A stretch of 64,000 bases of DNA. Origin: Ectobius pallidus (Eukaryota; Arthropoda; Insecta; Blattodea; Ectobiidae). Location: positions 15,616,530 through 15,680,529 of the forward strand of contig CAXKWD010000006.1 of assembly GCA_964059195.1 (NCBI GenBank). The letters are read 5' to 3'. Below the pieces are notes generated by a model, which saw only the letters and a program-made list of their open reading frames with translations, had not been told where the DNA came from and ran no database searches. Positions 8,271-19,288 of the stretch are shown here, in pieces. A program made the translations under genes and the position numbers. Each line of letters begins with the position of its first letter. Within the stretch, counting starts at the first letter, position 1.

Positions 8271-9467
8271 TACTAGCATGTGCCCGCGGCTTCGCCCGCG
8301 ATAATTATTTCAAGAATTAAAAATTAAGAGCATAATAGTTAAATCATTACATTTATTAACACCTAAATCGCATGGACTACATACCACGATCAGATAGCAT
8401 CGACTGGTAAAAGCGACCTCAGATTCGAGTTTCTTGGCCAAGAAAACCTCTGTATAGTGAGATTCGTCCAAATAAAACAACGTTTGACCATATTTAGGGC
8501 TTACAACATTCAAGCGATCGCGAAAGTTTTGTTTTCAAGGTTTGACAAAAATAGCCAAAGCCAACTGTAATTGATTTGACATTGAAATGTATAACTGAAA
8601 ACTTATGTTTTGAAAACGCAAAAAATGCACGTTTTTTGCCAGTTTTTCACTCATAACTCACGAACGAAAACTAAAATTAAAATTCCGGCTTCGAGGTGCA
8701 TTTTCCGACCCTTCAGCACACCTATGTTTAAAATTTCAGATCTCTGCGTTCAGTAGATTTCGCTGGACATCGAGGAGAATTCTTTTTATTAATATAGATA
8801 ATATGAATTATAATGATACCTTATCTAATTTGTCAAACATCCATTTAATTTAATCCAAGCCCACCTGATACCACTGGTAACAATAAAACTAAACTCCGTG
8901 GCACTACATCCCTGGAGGGACTTGGCCTACCACCCGACCGCTGCGTCATCTCCCGTAGGCAGATGGCAGGATTGGGGGGCATGTGGTCAGCATGCCGACA
9001 CCCACGGCCGTTAATGGTGGTTTTCTTGACCGGAGCCGCTACTTCTCTATCAAGTAGCTCCTCAATTTGGAATCACGAGGCTGAGTGCACCCCTACCAGA
9101 CCTCCCTACCTCAGAAAAATCCGAGGAGGTACCGGGAATCGAACCCGGGCCGACGGATCTGTAGTCAGCGATGCTAACCACAAGACCACGCCGGCGGACT
9201 ACTGGTAACAATACGTTCTGTGAATTTGTTTTGATAATTCTATGTAAAAGGGGATTAAGTATTTTCAAAAACATTTAATTTTTGGCATTTAGAATCAGAA
9301 TTTTTCAAAATCCTTTCTTAGTGAGCACCTACATTATGAAGCGAAGGTACTGTCAAAATTCCAAGTCTCTACCTGTTATAGTTTAGGCTGTACGTTGATT
9401 CCTGTCATTCAGTCAGTCATTCATTCAGTCAGTCAGTCAGTCAGGACAAAGCCTTTTATATGTATAG
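8271..9467 (+). mobile_element. Family F interspersed repeat, copy 1, carrying a SINE
   Basis: It begins TACTAGCATGTGCCCGCGG and ends in CAGT repeats (9410-9442) followed by CTTTTATATGTATAGAG. Two further copies are at 13020-14935 (inverted) and 48178-49082. It is absent from the matching place in hAT copy B (about 60690-60728), so it is an insertion. No coding capacity is visible. GTGCCCGCGGCTTCGCCCGC starts are widespread in insect genomes, but I cannot name the class. Confidence 0.6.
8886..9200 (-). mobile_element. tRNA-derived SINE with perfect 13-bp target duplication
   Basis: The 5' head is at 9200: GTGGTTAGCATCG resembles an A box and GGTTCGATTCC (plus 9135-9145) is a perfect B box. 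The body runs to a TTTAGTTT end at 8886. ACTGGTAACAATA flanks it at 8873-8885 and 9201-9213. A second copy lies at 60729-61032. Open frames across it are fortuitous. Confidence 0.9.
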
Positions 9468-9902
9468 AGATATATAAATATATATATACATATACATGTA
9501 CTGTATATAAATATAAATATCACAATTTTTTTAACAGGCGGTGATTTCGTACTTAGGGAGGCATGAAACGTAACGATATGAACTAATTTTTTGAAAGTCA
9601 TTAGGTAGATTTTTCTTCGAAATCTACCTAATAAAAAATCAGGTAAACTGATGTAAAAAAGTGCCAGTATGTTTTTTTTTAATCAGTTATGACTGCAATT
9701 ATGATATGCAGAATATGTTTTTTTAATTGATTTAAAAGTTATGCTCCAGATTTATTCATTAAGCAGGGCTTAGGGAAGAACAAAGGTCTAGTTTTCTTTT
9801 TAATCAGATTAAAATCTTCCAGCATCAGCTGAACTATACAGATTTTTTATATCTTGACAATCGCACACTCACATAAAAATACGAAAAAGATAGTGAAATT
9901 GT

Positions 9903-9975
9903 CTGGTTTCGGGATTTGAACCATGGAACTCCATAACGTGAGGCCAAAACGTTACCATCTCGGTCACCTGGGTCA
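9903..9975 (-). repeat. tRNA-like (SINE-derived) module inside element X
   Basis: On the minus strand, TGACCGAGATGGTAACG resembles an A box and GGTTCAAATCCC (plus 9911-9922) a B box, followed by CGAAACCAG. A decayed counterpart with GGCTCACATCCC lies at 14395-14470 in the other X copy, so the module was present when X spread. Confidence 0.6.
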
Positions 9976-10149
9976 GTTTAACGGTCTAGTTGTAAGTTAT
10001 AAGCGCATGTAAAACAATAGTGTCTTTGGTCCTAGCTATCTCTATTTTAATTTCCAAAGCCGTAAAATATCACAGTAAAACAATTGACTATGTTGTCATG
10101 ATAAATGATTTGCTTTTTTTTAATATAAATTCTTTCGAATACGTATATT

Positions 10150-10900
10150 ATCATAAAATAGGCACCAAATTGAGCATTACTCCGAAACAGGTGAACCGAT
10201 TTCATCCAGTATCAGTAGACCTCTTCCCATGAACACTATAAATGTGTATACCAAATTCCATAAAAATCCGGTAAAGCGTATTTGAGTTACCGCGTTTTTA
10301 AAATAGACACTAAATTGGGTTTTACTCCGGTACCGGACAACCGATTTGGTCCAATATCGGTAGACGTCTTCCCATGTACATTATAAATGGGTATACAAAG
10401 TTTCAGGAAAATCCAATAAAGCATATTTGAGTTAACGCGACTTCTCATATATTAACATAAAAGGCAATAAATTGGGCATTATTCCGGTACTGGCCAACCG
10501 ATTTGGTTGAACATCAACAGACGTCTTTCCATGGATAGTATAAATGCGTATACGAAGTTTCATAAATATCCGATAAGGCGTATTTGAGCTATTGCGCCTT
10601 TAAAATATACACTAAATTGGGTTTTACTCCGGTACCGGTCAACAGATTAGGTTCATATTTAACAGAGTACTTTTCATGGATGTCATAAATGCGTATACCA
10701 AGTTTAATGGAAATCCGATACAGCGTATTTGAATTATGGCGCCTTTCTATTAGAAAGGCGCCATAATCTATTAAAATAGGCACTAAATTGGGCATTACTC
10801 CGGTACCGGTGAACCGATTTGGTTCAATATCAATAGGGTTCTTCCCATTGACATTATAAATGTGTTTTCCAAGTTTCATGAAAATCCGAAAAAGCGTATT
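10150..10900 (-). repeat. About five tandem units of 145-170 bp in element X
   Basis: Each unit contains ACTAAATTGGG(C/T), ACTCCGGTACCGG, CAACCGATTTGGTTCA, TCTTCCCATG, ATTATAAATG and CGTATTTGAGTTA. Units start near 10160, 10307, 10463, 10609 and 10781. The same units occur inverted at 13590-14240, singly at 19120-19260, and as a relic near 37020. Confidence 0.8.
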
Positions 10901-11312
10901 TGAGTTAGAGCGCGTACAGACACACGGACGGATAGACAGACAGACAGACGGACAGACATTTTTCGTCCCCCACACAATCTCATAAAGTACCATACTGGCA
11001 CTTAATAAAAATACTAATTGTGTTAAGACGCTAAAACGATTTTTAATACTTTATCCACCTTTTATTTATCTGCATGGTGAATTTCTTCTACCAGCATGTA
11101 GAAAAGCAAGAAAGTATTACCTACACTCAGTAACTACAGTTGTTTAGCTGATAGGAATGTCGCAAGCTTATTCTGACTTGCCTAGGCTGGGTTTGACCTG
11201 ACCCATCGGGCTTAAAGAAACCTGCCTGCTTCCTAGCTATGACGCTGGCAACTTGCTTGCCTGGCGTTCAAGCGGGTTTGGGCAAGCTAAAATCGAGATT
11301 TGTACACCTCTG

Positions 11313-12700
11313 CACCTGATATCATGTTTATCTGTCAGAGAGGGACCCTATCTGGAAGTTAGCCAAGAATTGCGTATTATGATCTCCTGACAAAATCTGT
11401 CTGGGAAGTCAACTTCCAGATAAGATAGCGGGAGGATGGAGTGGTTGACAAAGTACCAACTGCTACAACTGATTTAAACAACATGCGACTTGTATCAGTT
11501 GGTGGAAATGTATTTTTCTTTGGCTCTGCTAAAGATACGTGAAATGTTTGCAATTTGGGGCACAGTTAAACAGCTGACAGACACTCAAATACAAGTAATA
11601 CAATGTAATTCAGCCCAGTTCTCCCAATTTTCAACTTTAAGTGATCTGTCTCAAGTCGCAGGTTGTTTAAATCAGACTGTAGTTAGGGAAGCTTGATTGA
11701 AACAAGATGGTAGCACTCCGAAGCTTCCTGGTCACCTGAATATCATAATTGATGCTGGAAGATTTAATTTTCGTAAAAATGTCATTTTAGGATCACATAT
11801 TCATAACAAAGAATTGCACAAATCGATTAATGCACTTAAAACAATATGTTCTTATGTAATTTAATTGTACAAATACAAATCCGAGCTGCCGCACCTAGCG
11901 GAGACCTACCGAACTACAACAAACACACCTCTTTGCTCAACGACCTAAGGATCATTTCACAAAATGTTACTGTGTTCTTCCCGGTAGCAGTTCAGCGGTG
12001 GTATTACAAGGCATCTTCCAGTTAAGCTATCTGGAAGTCACATATCGGGAGGAATTGTCGGCAGGTGGTAATACAGGCCCTAAGCCTTATCTGGACAGAT
12101 CATCAAATGTAATTATTGTTGAAGCATGCTATGCAAAAATAGTGTGAGTTTCATTTACCAGAAAAAGTGTACACAGCCGGCCGTGAAGAAGAGCAAGGCC
12201 ACCTATGAACCAATGAAATGATTATCTTTACCTTGAGGAATTGAATATGAAAAAAATAAGAACATGAAAAATGATTATGGATATTAAACAAATTAATATT
12301 AAAACAAGGTTTACATAACCTAACATAGATATTACTAATCAATAAATCAGTGCGGCCGCTAGTCTTTCACCGAAGTGGAATGGCCCATTAGTTAAAATAG
12401 GTTGATGACCACTGCTCTAAATGGAATATCGGACTCCAACACAGTACTTAGTCTAGTTATGGTAGGCTTGCCTGTGGTACGGTTAAATTCGTATTCTCGG
12501 AAACCACTTTTCTAACAACAAAATACAGCGTTCCAATTATTGAGAAGTACCAATGTGTGATTTATAAGAACTTATATAAAATGCAGATGGATATAACACT
12601 CACCTGTTTTGGCTTGAGTGGTGTTTAGCAGCAGAAAAAAGCAGAACGCACATCCCAACAGCATCATGTTGTTCAATCTGAAAGCATAATGATGATGATG
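11313..12700. other. Unannotatable intergenic/intronic stretch
   Basis: I see no gene. Short, partly inverted CTATCTGGAAGT motifs recur near 11350, 11410 and 12025, suggesting an old MITE-like repeat, but no ends can be set. The frame at 11490-11696 has no recognisable domain. Confidence 0.4.
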
Positions 12701-12715
12701 ATGATAGTAGTAGTA

Positions 12716-12754
<39 letters not shown>

Positions 12755-12900
12755 TATTTTATTTTGCCTGGCATCGTTAAGGCAATAGGGCCTTACCTTC
12801 CACCCAACTAGGATAAATAGAAAATACACTAAATGAATACCTACAAAAAACAATAAATACAATAGATACAACAATAACAAGTACTAGCAATAAAATAATA
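12690..12900 (-). mobile_element. Probable LINE 3' end with (ATT)n tail
   Basis: A (TAA)n tract (12712-12750, preceded by ATG and TAG triplets) adjoins TTTTGCCTGGCATCGTTAAGG and CCACCCAACTAGGATAAATAG. A related ACCAACTAGGGTAAAC follows a similar tract at 30517-30575. That arrangement fits the 3' tail of a minus-strand non-LTR element; no coding remains. Confidence 0.4.
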
Positions 12901-13408
12901 CAAGTGGTAAGACTACAATGACACGTAAGACAATATTAATACATATGAGAAAACAAAGTGAATTAAAAGTTATATAATTGTATGTGTAGACTATTAAACA
13001 TTAAAATACATAATATAATCTATATATATAAAAATGAATGTATGTGTGTCTGTGTGTGTGTCCTTTATGCATTGCTACACCATTCATCCGAACGCCATGA
13101 AACTTTGGGAATTTGTTGAGTACATTCCCGGGAAGGTTTTCGGCATATTACATTTTTAGTTTTTGCTTTCGTTATTGAGTTATGAGTGAAAAACGGGCAG
13201 AAAACGTGTATTTTAGCGTTTTCGAAGCATCAATTTTCAGTTACACATTTCAATGTCAAATCAATTACAGTAGGCTTTGGCTATTTTTGTCATAAAACCA
13301 TTACGATCGCTTGAATGTTGTAGCTCACGCTGGTCGACTCATTTGTTTATCATGTCAAGGCACGCAGATATATGAAATTTTCAACCAACACCGAAGAGGA
13401 TTATTATT

Positions 13409-14579
13409 AAGTGCCAGTATGGTACTTTATGAGATTGTGTGGTGGACGAAAAAATGTCTGTCCGTCTGTCTGTCCGTGTGTCTGTACGCACCATAACTCA
13501 AATATGCTTTTTTAGATTTTCATGAAACTTTGAAAACACATTTATAATGTCCATGGGAAGAACCCTATTGATATTGAACCAAATCGGTTCACCGGTACCG
13601 GAGTAATGCCCAATTTAGTGCCTATTTTAGAAGATTATAATAGAAAGGCGCCATAGCTCAAATACGCTGTATCCGATTGCCACGAAACTTGTTATACCCA
13701 TTTATGACGACCATGAAAAGTGCCCTATTGAATTTGAACCTGATCTGTTGACCGGTACCGGAGTAAAACCCAATTTAGTGTATATTTTAAAGGCGCAATA
13801 ATTCGAATACGCTTTTTCGGATTTTTATGAAACTTCGTACACGCATTTATAATATCCATGGAAAGACGTCTATTGATATTCGACCAAATCGGTTGGCCAG
13901 TACCAGAATAATGCCCAATTTAGTGCATTTTATGTTAATATATAAGAAGTCGCGATAACTCAAATATGCTTTATTGGATTTTCTTGAAACTGTGTATAGG
14001 CCTACCCATTTATAATGTACATGGGAAGAAGTCTACTGATATTGGACCAAATCGGTAGACCGGCACCGTAGTAAAACCCAATTTAGTGTATTTTAAAGAC
14101 GCGGTAACTCAAATACACTTTACCGGATTTTTATGAAACTTGGTATACACATTTATAATGTCCATGGGAAGACGTCTATTGATACTGGATAAAATCGGTT
14201 GACCTGTTTCGGAGTTATGCTCAATTTAGTGCCTATTTTATGGTAATATACGTATTCGAAAGAATTTATTTAAAAAAATGAAAATCAGTTATCTTGACAA
14301 CATAACCTTTTGTTTTACTGTGATTTCTAAGGCTTTGGCAATTAAAATACAGTTAGCTATGACAACACTATTGCTTTAAATGCGCTTATCCCATAACTGA
14401 CCCAGGTGGCTGAGATGGTAACGTCTTGGCGTCACATTCTGGAGTTCCATGGCTCACATCCCGAAACCGGCCAATTTGACTTTTTTTTATATTCTGCATA
14501 TCATAACTGCAATCATAACTGATTAAACAAAACATACTGGCACTTTGTTATATCAGTTTACCTGATTTTATTATTATTA
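13409..14579 (+). mobile_element. Element X, copy 2, flanked by ATTATTATT
   Basis: It starts AAGTGCCAGTATGGTACTTT and ends CATACTGGCACTT plus TGTTATATCAGTTTACCTGATTTT in segments. Nine-base ATTATTATT lies at 13400-13408 and 14580-14588; because it is simple sequence it is weak as a target duplication. Five tandem units and the tRNA-like module are collinear with copy 1, and the whole is inverted relative to it. Confidence 0.75.
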
Positions 14580-14601
14580 TAAGAGGGATAATCAATATAG
14601 G

Positions 14602-14803
14602 CCTAAATATGGTCAAACGTTCGATTTGGACGAAACTCACTATACAGGGGTTTTCTGGGCCAAGTACCTCGAATCTGAGGTCGCTTTTACCACGCGACGC
14701 CTAAATGGGGTCAAACGTTGTTCGATTTGGACGAAACTCACTATACAGGGGTTTTCTGGGCCAAGTTCCTCGAATCTGAGGTCGCTTTTACCAGGCGACG
14801 CTA
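14602..14803 (+). repeat. Two-copy direct tandem repeat of about 100 bp
   Basis: GCCTAAAT(A/G)(T/G)GGTCAAACGTT through CTCGAATCTGAGGTCGCTTT to GCGACGC occurs twice in succession, nearly identical. Family F copy 1 has it once (8401-8490), so the duplication is private to this copy. Confidence 0.85.
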
Positions 14804-14949
14804 TCTAATCGTGGTATGTAGTCCACGTGATTTTGGTGTTAATAAATATAATGATTTAACTATTATGCTCTTAATTTTTAATTTTTGAAATAATTATCGC
14901 GTGCGAAGCCGCGGGCACACGCTAGTATATTATATAATACATTTATTAT

Positions 14950-15471
14950 GTATGTATTTGGCCCCTTAAGGGAGAAGGCGGGTTGGGACGAGCCTTGCGA
15001 CCCATTGTGCCAGCCTCCGGAATGTAATGATGTGCGTGCCCAACGGTCCCTCGACAACAGACCCCACCGCGAGCCCCCACGGAACTCCCCTACATCCAAC
15101 AGATACCTCTACCATGCCATGTGTGCCGCTGCCTCGGTACCTCTTATTGAGCCTCCAGGTTGGGAGCACACCAGTTAGCAACTTCAGGACCACAAGCCAC
15201 GGGGAGGACGGGAGAGGCCCACAGCAGGTGCTGGGGGGGAGGGTATACCGGAAACCGGGAAAGGAAACGGGATGATTATGAGGGGGAGTTTGAAGATGAA
15301 ATGGAGAGTGTTGGTGGAATGAGAGGGGGAAACGGGAGGATCCGCGAGAAAAACCCCCAAAAATCACGGCTTCGTCCTCCACGAATGACACTCCCGCCAT
15401 TCCCGGGGATTGAACCCGGGACCGCTAGCATGCGAGGCCCACGCGCTAAGCATGAGCCACCGTGACGGCAC
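14950..15471 (-). mobile_element. Long tRNA-derived SINE (about 520 bp)
   Basis: The head is at the right: minus-strand GTGGCTCATGCTTAGCGCG (A-box-like) and GGTTCAATCCCC (plus 15405-15416, B box). The GC-rich body runs to a T-rich end near 14950. The flanks are AT-rich and similar (ATTATATAATACA and ATTATATTAAAATACA), a possible imperfect target duplication. Open frames on both strands reflect its high GC content, not genes. Confidence 0.7.
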
Positions 15472-15479
15472 ATTATATT

Positions 15480-16060
15480 AAAATACAATCGTATTATAAT
15501 GTATAGACTAAAATTGAACCTAAAACTAATAAATTAACAAAGCAATACAATATAGGCTAAGTAACAAAATTTTTCTACAATATAAATTATCCTAGGTTGG
15601 ATGCCGAGACATTACTTGTAGTTAGCGGCGAGATACTTGAGTAACTTTGACCTAAAAATCATAACTGATACATAATACAATGCGGAAACTAGTTTAAAAT
15701 TAAGACAGGTGGATCTTTGTAAGAGGTCATCTAGAGGTCATGTAGAATCTTGCGAGGTAAATATTCAGAGCGAGGATGGGAATGAGTTCATTATTGTCAG
15801 AGTTGAGAAATGATGTCGGAAGAAATGTAACTTATGGGCAAGGATTTGCAAATACAGGTAAGGAAGTAATGGTTGTGTACGAAGAAACATAAGCTGGTGG
15901 GATCTTTGCCTACTGGTGTAGTGGAGATTTAAGCAAATTTCTAAACTATTTCCACAGTATGGGTCGATATTAGCAGTTCGTGCAAACAATGACTGACTCA
16001 GATATTTTCTGCACTGTTTTAGAAATAAAAGTTTTAGGTCTTTGTATAGACCTCGTGCTA
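15480..16060. other. No recognisable feature
   Basis: AT-rich sequence with only short frames. The frame on the minus strand at 15765-15989 has no domain I recognise. Confidence 0.4.
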
Positions 16061-16134
16061 TAAAACATGCTTTTCGGATGTGTACAGATAAATTGGGAAA
16101 AGTTGTACATTTGGACCACAGCTTCTAGTGGATT

Positions 16135-16345
16135 ATGGGAGAAGTTCAACTGTTATTACGTTATTACCTTTTCGATCGCCAACAATGTGTCTCACGTAAC
16201 AATGGACTTTTGTCTTGTCGAAGCGTCAAAGCAGGTGTTCCCCAAGGATCTGTCATAGGACCTCTTCTGTCCACTATTTATATTACTGATATTTCTAAAG
16301 CACTTTCACATTTCCAAAACATTCCCCTCCAGATTTTCCTAATGA
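16135..16345 (+). pseudogene. Non-LTR reverse transcriptase fragment (Jockey/CR1-like)
   Basis: The translation reads YYLFDRQQCVSRNNG followed by VKAGVPQGSVIGPLLSTIYI, the conserved RT block around G-V-P-Q-G-S-V-x-G-P-L. The fragment is 5' truncated and stops before the YADD motif. It faces an R1-like fragment of opposite orientation at 16421. Confidence 0.8.
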
Positions 16346-16420
16346 GAAATTAACAAAATTATACTGAGGTATTTGCACTGTATAATATCATTGGCTCAAA
16401 AGTGTCATAGTAGATAATCT

Positions 16421-16745
16421 TTAGGATTGAGCTATTGAACCCTCAAGAGGGTTTTGTTGCCATACACGGGACAGTGAGGAATTTTTTCTCCAGTCATAAC
16501 TACTTGTGATCACTGCTGTAGTGATTGAAGGATTAAAACTAAGCTGTTTTTTTGTCGCAATTGACAAAGGGTATCTAGAGAAGAATTTGCTTGATATGTG
16601 AGATGCTCTGATTAAAAGTAATGCATCGTCTGCATATGCGATTATTTTACAATCCACCGGCAACGTATGTTTGAGAAGATTATCCAGAAACTAGGACTAC
16701 AGATTGATCCCTGAGGTCAGCCACGGGATACGTCCCTGACAGTAG
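16421..16745 (-). pseudogene. R1-like reverse transcriptase fragment, broken
   Basis: Minus-strand translation gives PQGSICSPSFW, then after a frameshift CKIIAYADDALLLI with the catalytic Y-A-D-D, then SIATKKQLSFNPSIT. An in-frame stop precedes PQGS and a frameshift separates the two blocks. The order matches an R1-clade RT thumb and palm. Confidence 0.75.
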
Positions 16746-17042
16746 TGGAGTTAGGTAGTGTTAAGTGAGCTTTTCTATCTATAAAATAAAATTTAATAAA
16801 ATAAAATAAATTTATTTGATATTCCATGGACTTTTTAACTGTAGGGTATCTTGACCACCACGCATGGCTCGTGATAGCGAGTGATAGTGAGTGAGACTAC
16901 AAAGTCTTTCATTTTTTACTTTCTCGCATATAGCCTACGTAGTATAGAGAAAGTATTGTGATCGTGACAAAAAATCGAAATGGAGTTAACACCGGGAAAG
17001 CATGTTTCACGATGCCTAGAAACCGAAAAACGTGTTTTTGGT

Positions 17043-17113
17043 TTGACGTCTGTCCGTCTGTGTGTCTGTCTGTCTGTCCGTCTGTCTGTCCGTCTGTCTG
17101 TCCGTCTGTCTGT
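17043..17113 (+). repeat. (GTCT)n/(GTCC)n microsatellite
   Basis: Near-uninterrupted tetranucleotide repeats, with alternating GTCT and GTCC units. Frames through it on both strands (SVCLSVCL, RQTDRQTD) are artefacts. Confidence 0.95.
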
Positions 17114-17119
17114 GGACAA

Positions 17120-17680
17120 GCACAGTGGGTAAACGGATCATTGTATTTACTTCATTTTTTGAATTAAGGACTTTTTCGAAATTTTGTCGAGCCGCCCAGA
17201 AATTTAGTTTTACAACTGAAGTATTAAGGGGACTTTTCATGAAAACTTTTTTACAAATTTTGATTTTTGAAAAAATTGCTCTAACGATTTTAATAAAAAT
17301 TTAAAATTGGAAACTCTTATCTATGACTAATAAAATGGCTATATCTGTATTTCTGCAAAAATGACTTAAGGGGTACTTTACTCGTATCCATTTTCAATTT
17401 TTCTAGATTATATCCATTACAGTAGGCGATACACGAAAACCTACCACAGTAAAGTTGTAGAGAAAATTAAAATGAACATTTTTTATTTAACACATTTCTT
17501 TGTACATTTAATAGATATCAAGATAAAAACGAAATAAGGACAGCTTAAATGCGAATTTCAGAACATACATGCCAATTAAAATATGAATGACATTGTGTTG
17601 CCCCTAGTAACAAGAAAACTATAGGCCTAATGTACACTTATTGTTGTGAAATGCAATCAGTTTAGCTCAGTCGCAATGAA
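17120..17680. other. No recognisable feature
   Basis: AT-rich, with F/L/I-rich short frames only; nothing supports a gene or a named repeat. Confidence 0.35.
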
Positions 17681-17689
17681 CACACCAAA

Positions 17690-17880
17690 ACCAATTACAG
17701 CGAGGTGATATGGGCTAACAGTGAAGAGGTCCTGAGTTCAAATCAAACCTTGTGGCCGCCCAAATTGACTTGGGTTTTTCATGGTTTCCTCATTCGCAAG
17801 GAAAACGCCGGGTTTGTAGGACATGCTTACTTTCCATAACTCATCGCCGCTTCGTCACTGGATATTATAATAGTTTAAAC
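17690..17880 (+). mobile_element. tRNA-related SINE relic
   Basis: AGTTCAAATCAA (B-box-like, 17732-17743) is followed by GTGGCCGCCCAAATTGACTTGG and a GGGTTTTTCATGG stretch. The same order is found inverted at 22315-22440, and GGCCAATTTGAC follows the tRNA-like module in element X copy 2, so all three share one SINE family. Confidence 0.5.
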
Positions 17881-18599
17881 TGAATATCACAAAAGAAGAC
17901 ATTACTAAACAATAGAATCAGATGACACGAATGAGTTGCTACTATAGACTAATGGTTCACGCAACCATACTAAACACGTGATGTAACCTACACGCAGTTG
18001 CGTGCAATATAACCTAAGTAGTAGTAGTAGTAGTTGTGGCGAAATTCAATTACTAGTCGCCCCTTAAGTTCCGCCCATTCGATATTCACATTTGCACGGA
18101 CTGTGTGGTGTATTTTGTTTCTGAGCGAAGCAGTGTGACCAACTGTCTTTATTTATTGTCGCAAGTGCCTTGCACCCACTATCCTTATATATTGTCACAA
18201 GTGCCTTGTATCCACCTCTACATATAGCTAAATAATGCATAACACTAACCACATAGTTAAGTGCGCGAAGCGGAGGCGGCAGCCGTAGCGAAGCGCCCTT
18301 GCATTTTCGAATAATGTACGATACACTGTTTGTAGGTTTCGAAAATGTGGCATATTATATCTCCCGCGAAGTTTGTCAGCCTGTCACCTCTCGTCTAGTG
18401 GTATGACGTCACACCTCCAACGTCCAATCACGAGTTTCTTCATAATACGAGGAGAGAAGAATTCGCTAGATCGTGGTATAAAAAAAAACTGCATCGGTGG
18501 GTGGGTTGGGTGGGGCCGATTCATCCCAATGTGCGACTTATATTTGAATTTTCCCGTAGTAATACTAGTAGTACTAATAATATGCAGTTTTACTGTCAT

Positions 18600-18601
<2 letters not shown>

Positions 18602-18646
<45 letters not shown>

Positions 18647-18647
18647 T
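18602..18647 (+). repeat. (TTA)n microsatellite
   Basis: An uninterrupted ATT repeat of about 46 bp. Confidence 0.95.
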
Positions 18648-19119
18648 CACGGTAAAAGCATTGAACATAAAGATCGACTCTGATGGTTTCCGTTCTAGAT
18701 ACTTCTTAGTTTTATAAAAATGTAACAAATAAAATTTAATTGTCCCTATAATTTACTTTTTCTGTGCTAGCCTTTAACACGTATATGCGAGAAAGTTTGT
18801 GCAACATATTTTTGCACCATTTATTATTATACTGTGTCTTTTATACATTGTAGCACTTTGTAGACTGCATCCTTAAAATCAGTAATTGCTGGTGCAATCT
18901 GTTTTTGATAAAGTTTACCGTTAGGTACTACAAGCCACCAAGGATGTCTACACAGATCTTATAGTAGCGTCCCCATTTTGAATGATTTCGGGGGTGTAAA
19001 GGGAAAAAAATGTTATCGGTTTGGAATATCTTCGTCAATTAAAGCTTTAAACTGTGAGTGGAAGTGCACAAACAATTATGTAACAATTATGTATTATGTA
19101 GTATAGTGATGATTGGTAT

Positions 19120-19265
19120 TTTTAAATCGTTAATTGGGCGTTACTTCGGTAACAGTCAACCGATTTGGTCCAAATTCAAAAGGCTTCGTCCCATGAAAGT
19201 TATAATTGCGTACACTACGTCTCATAAAAATCCGACAAAGAATTTTTGACTTATCGCTTGCAATG
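19120..19265 (-). repeat. Single unit of the element X tandem repeat
   Basis: TTAATTGGGCGTTACTTCGG, CAACCGATTTGGTCCAAATT, GTCCCATGAAAGTTATAATT and AAAATCCGACAAAG follow the order of one X unit. No other part of X is nearby. Confidence 0.6.
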
Positions 19266-19288
19266 CACATACAATCTTAGAAAGTACC

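Larger units (their letters stand above)
9635..11003 (-). mobile_element. Element X, copy 1, with internal tandem units
   Basis: The termini are AAGTGCCAGTATGGTACTTT (5', read on minus from 11003) and CTGATTTT (3', at 9635). CATACTGGCACTT recurs inverted just inside the 3' end (about 9660-9672), giving short inverted repeats. Copy B of the hAT element lacks it at 61176-61195, which defines the boundaries. The body contains about five 145-170-bp tandem units (10150-10900) and a tRNA-like module (9903-9975). No protein is encoded. The short (GTCT)-type stretch at 10919-10960 belongs to it. Confidence 0.75.
5220..11312. mobile_element. hAT-like element copy A, left-truncated and expanded by three insertions
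   Basis: The sequence from TTACGTAGTTGAGG (5220) to TGTACACCTCT (11312) is collinear with copy B at 59980-61311 once the insertions at 5312-7620, 8271-9467 and 9635-11003 are removed. The right end carries the hAT-type terminal sequence CACCTCT and the subterminal GGCAAGCTAAAATCGAGATT. The leftmost 240 bp found in copy B are missing, consistent with the polymerase-bearing element having inserted at 5220. No transposase is present, so the element is non-autonomous. Confidence 0.7.
13020..14935 (-). mobile_element. Family F interspersed repeat, copy 2, split by element X
   Basis: Read on the minus strand it starts TACTAGCGTGTGCCCGCGG (about 14928) and ends in the TATATATA-flanked AATGAATGTATGTGTGTCTG stretch at 13020. 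It is opposite in orientation to copy 1, about 4 kb apart. Element X interrupts it at 13409-14579. A degraded stretch near 13315-13370 reads like VACSR..STHLFIMSR, loosely reminiscent of a Helitron helicase C-terminus; I regard that as weak. Confidence 0.6.

Noticed and set aside
9062..9274. Conserved-looking frame reading YRSVGPGSIPGTSSDFSEVG (also at 60655-61152)
   Set aside because: It is the SINE body and tRNA-like head translated; its recurrence reflects the SINE, not a protein family.
13311..13400. Helitron helicase remnant in family F
   Set aside because: Only about 15 residues resemble the helicase C-terminus, with a frameshift, and no CTRR end or hairpin is clear; kept as a remark, not a call.
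14966..15400. 144-codon minus-strand frame
   Set aside because: Lies wholly in a GC-rich SINE with B box; open on both strands through low stop density.
17016..17304. Frames with SVCL or RQTD repeats
   Set aside because: Translation of a GTCT microsatellite.
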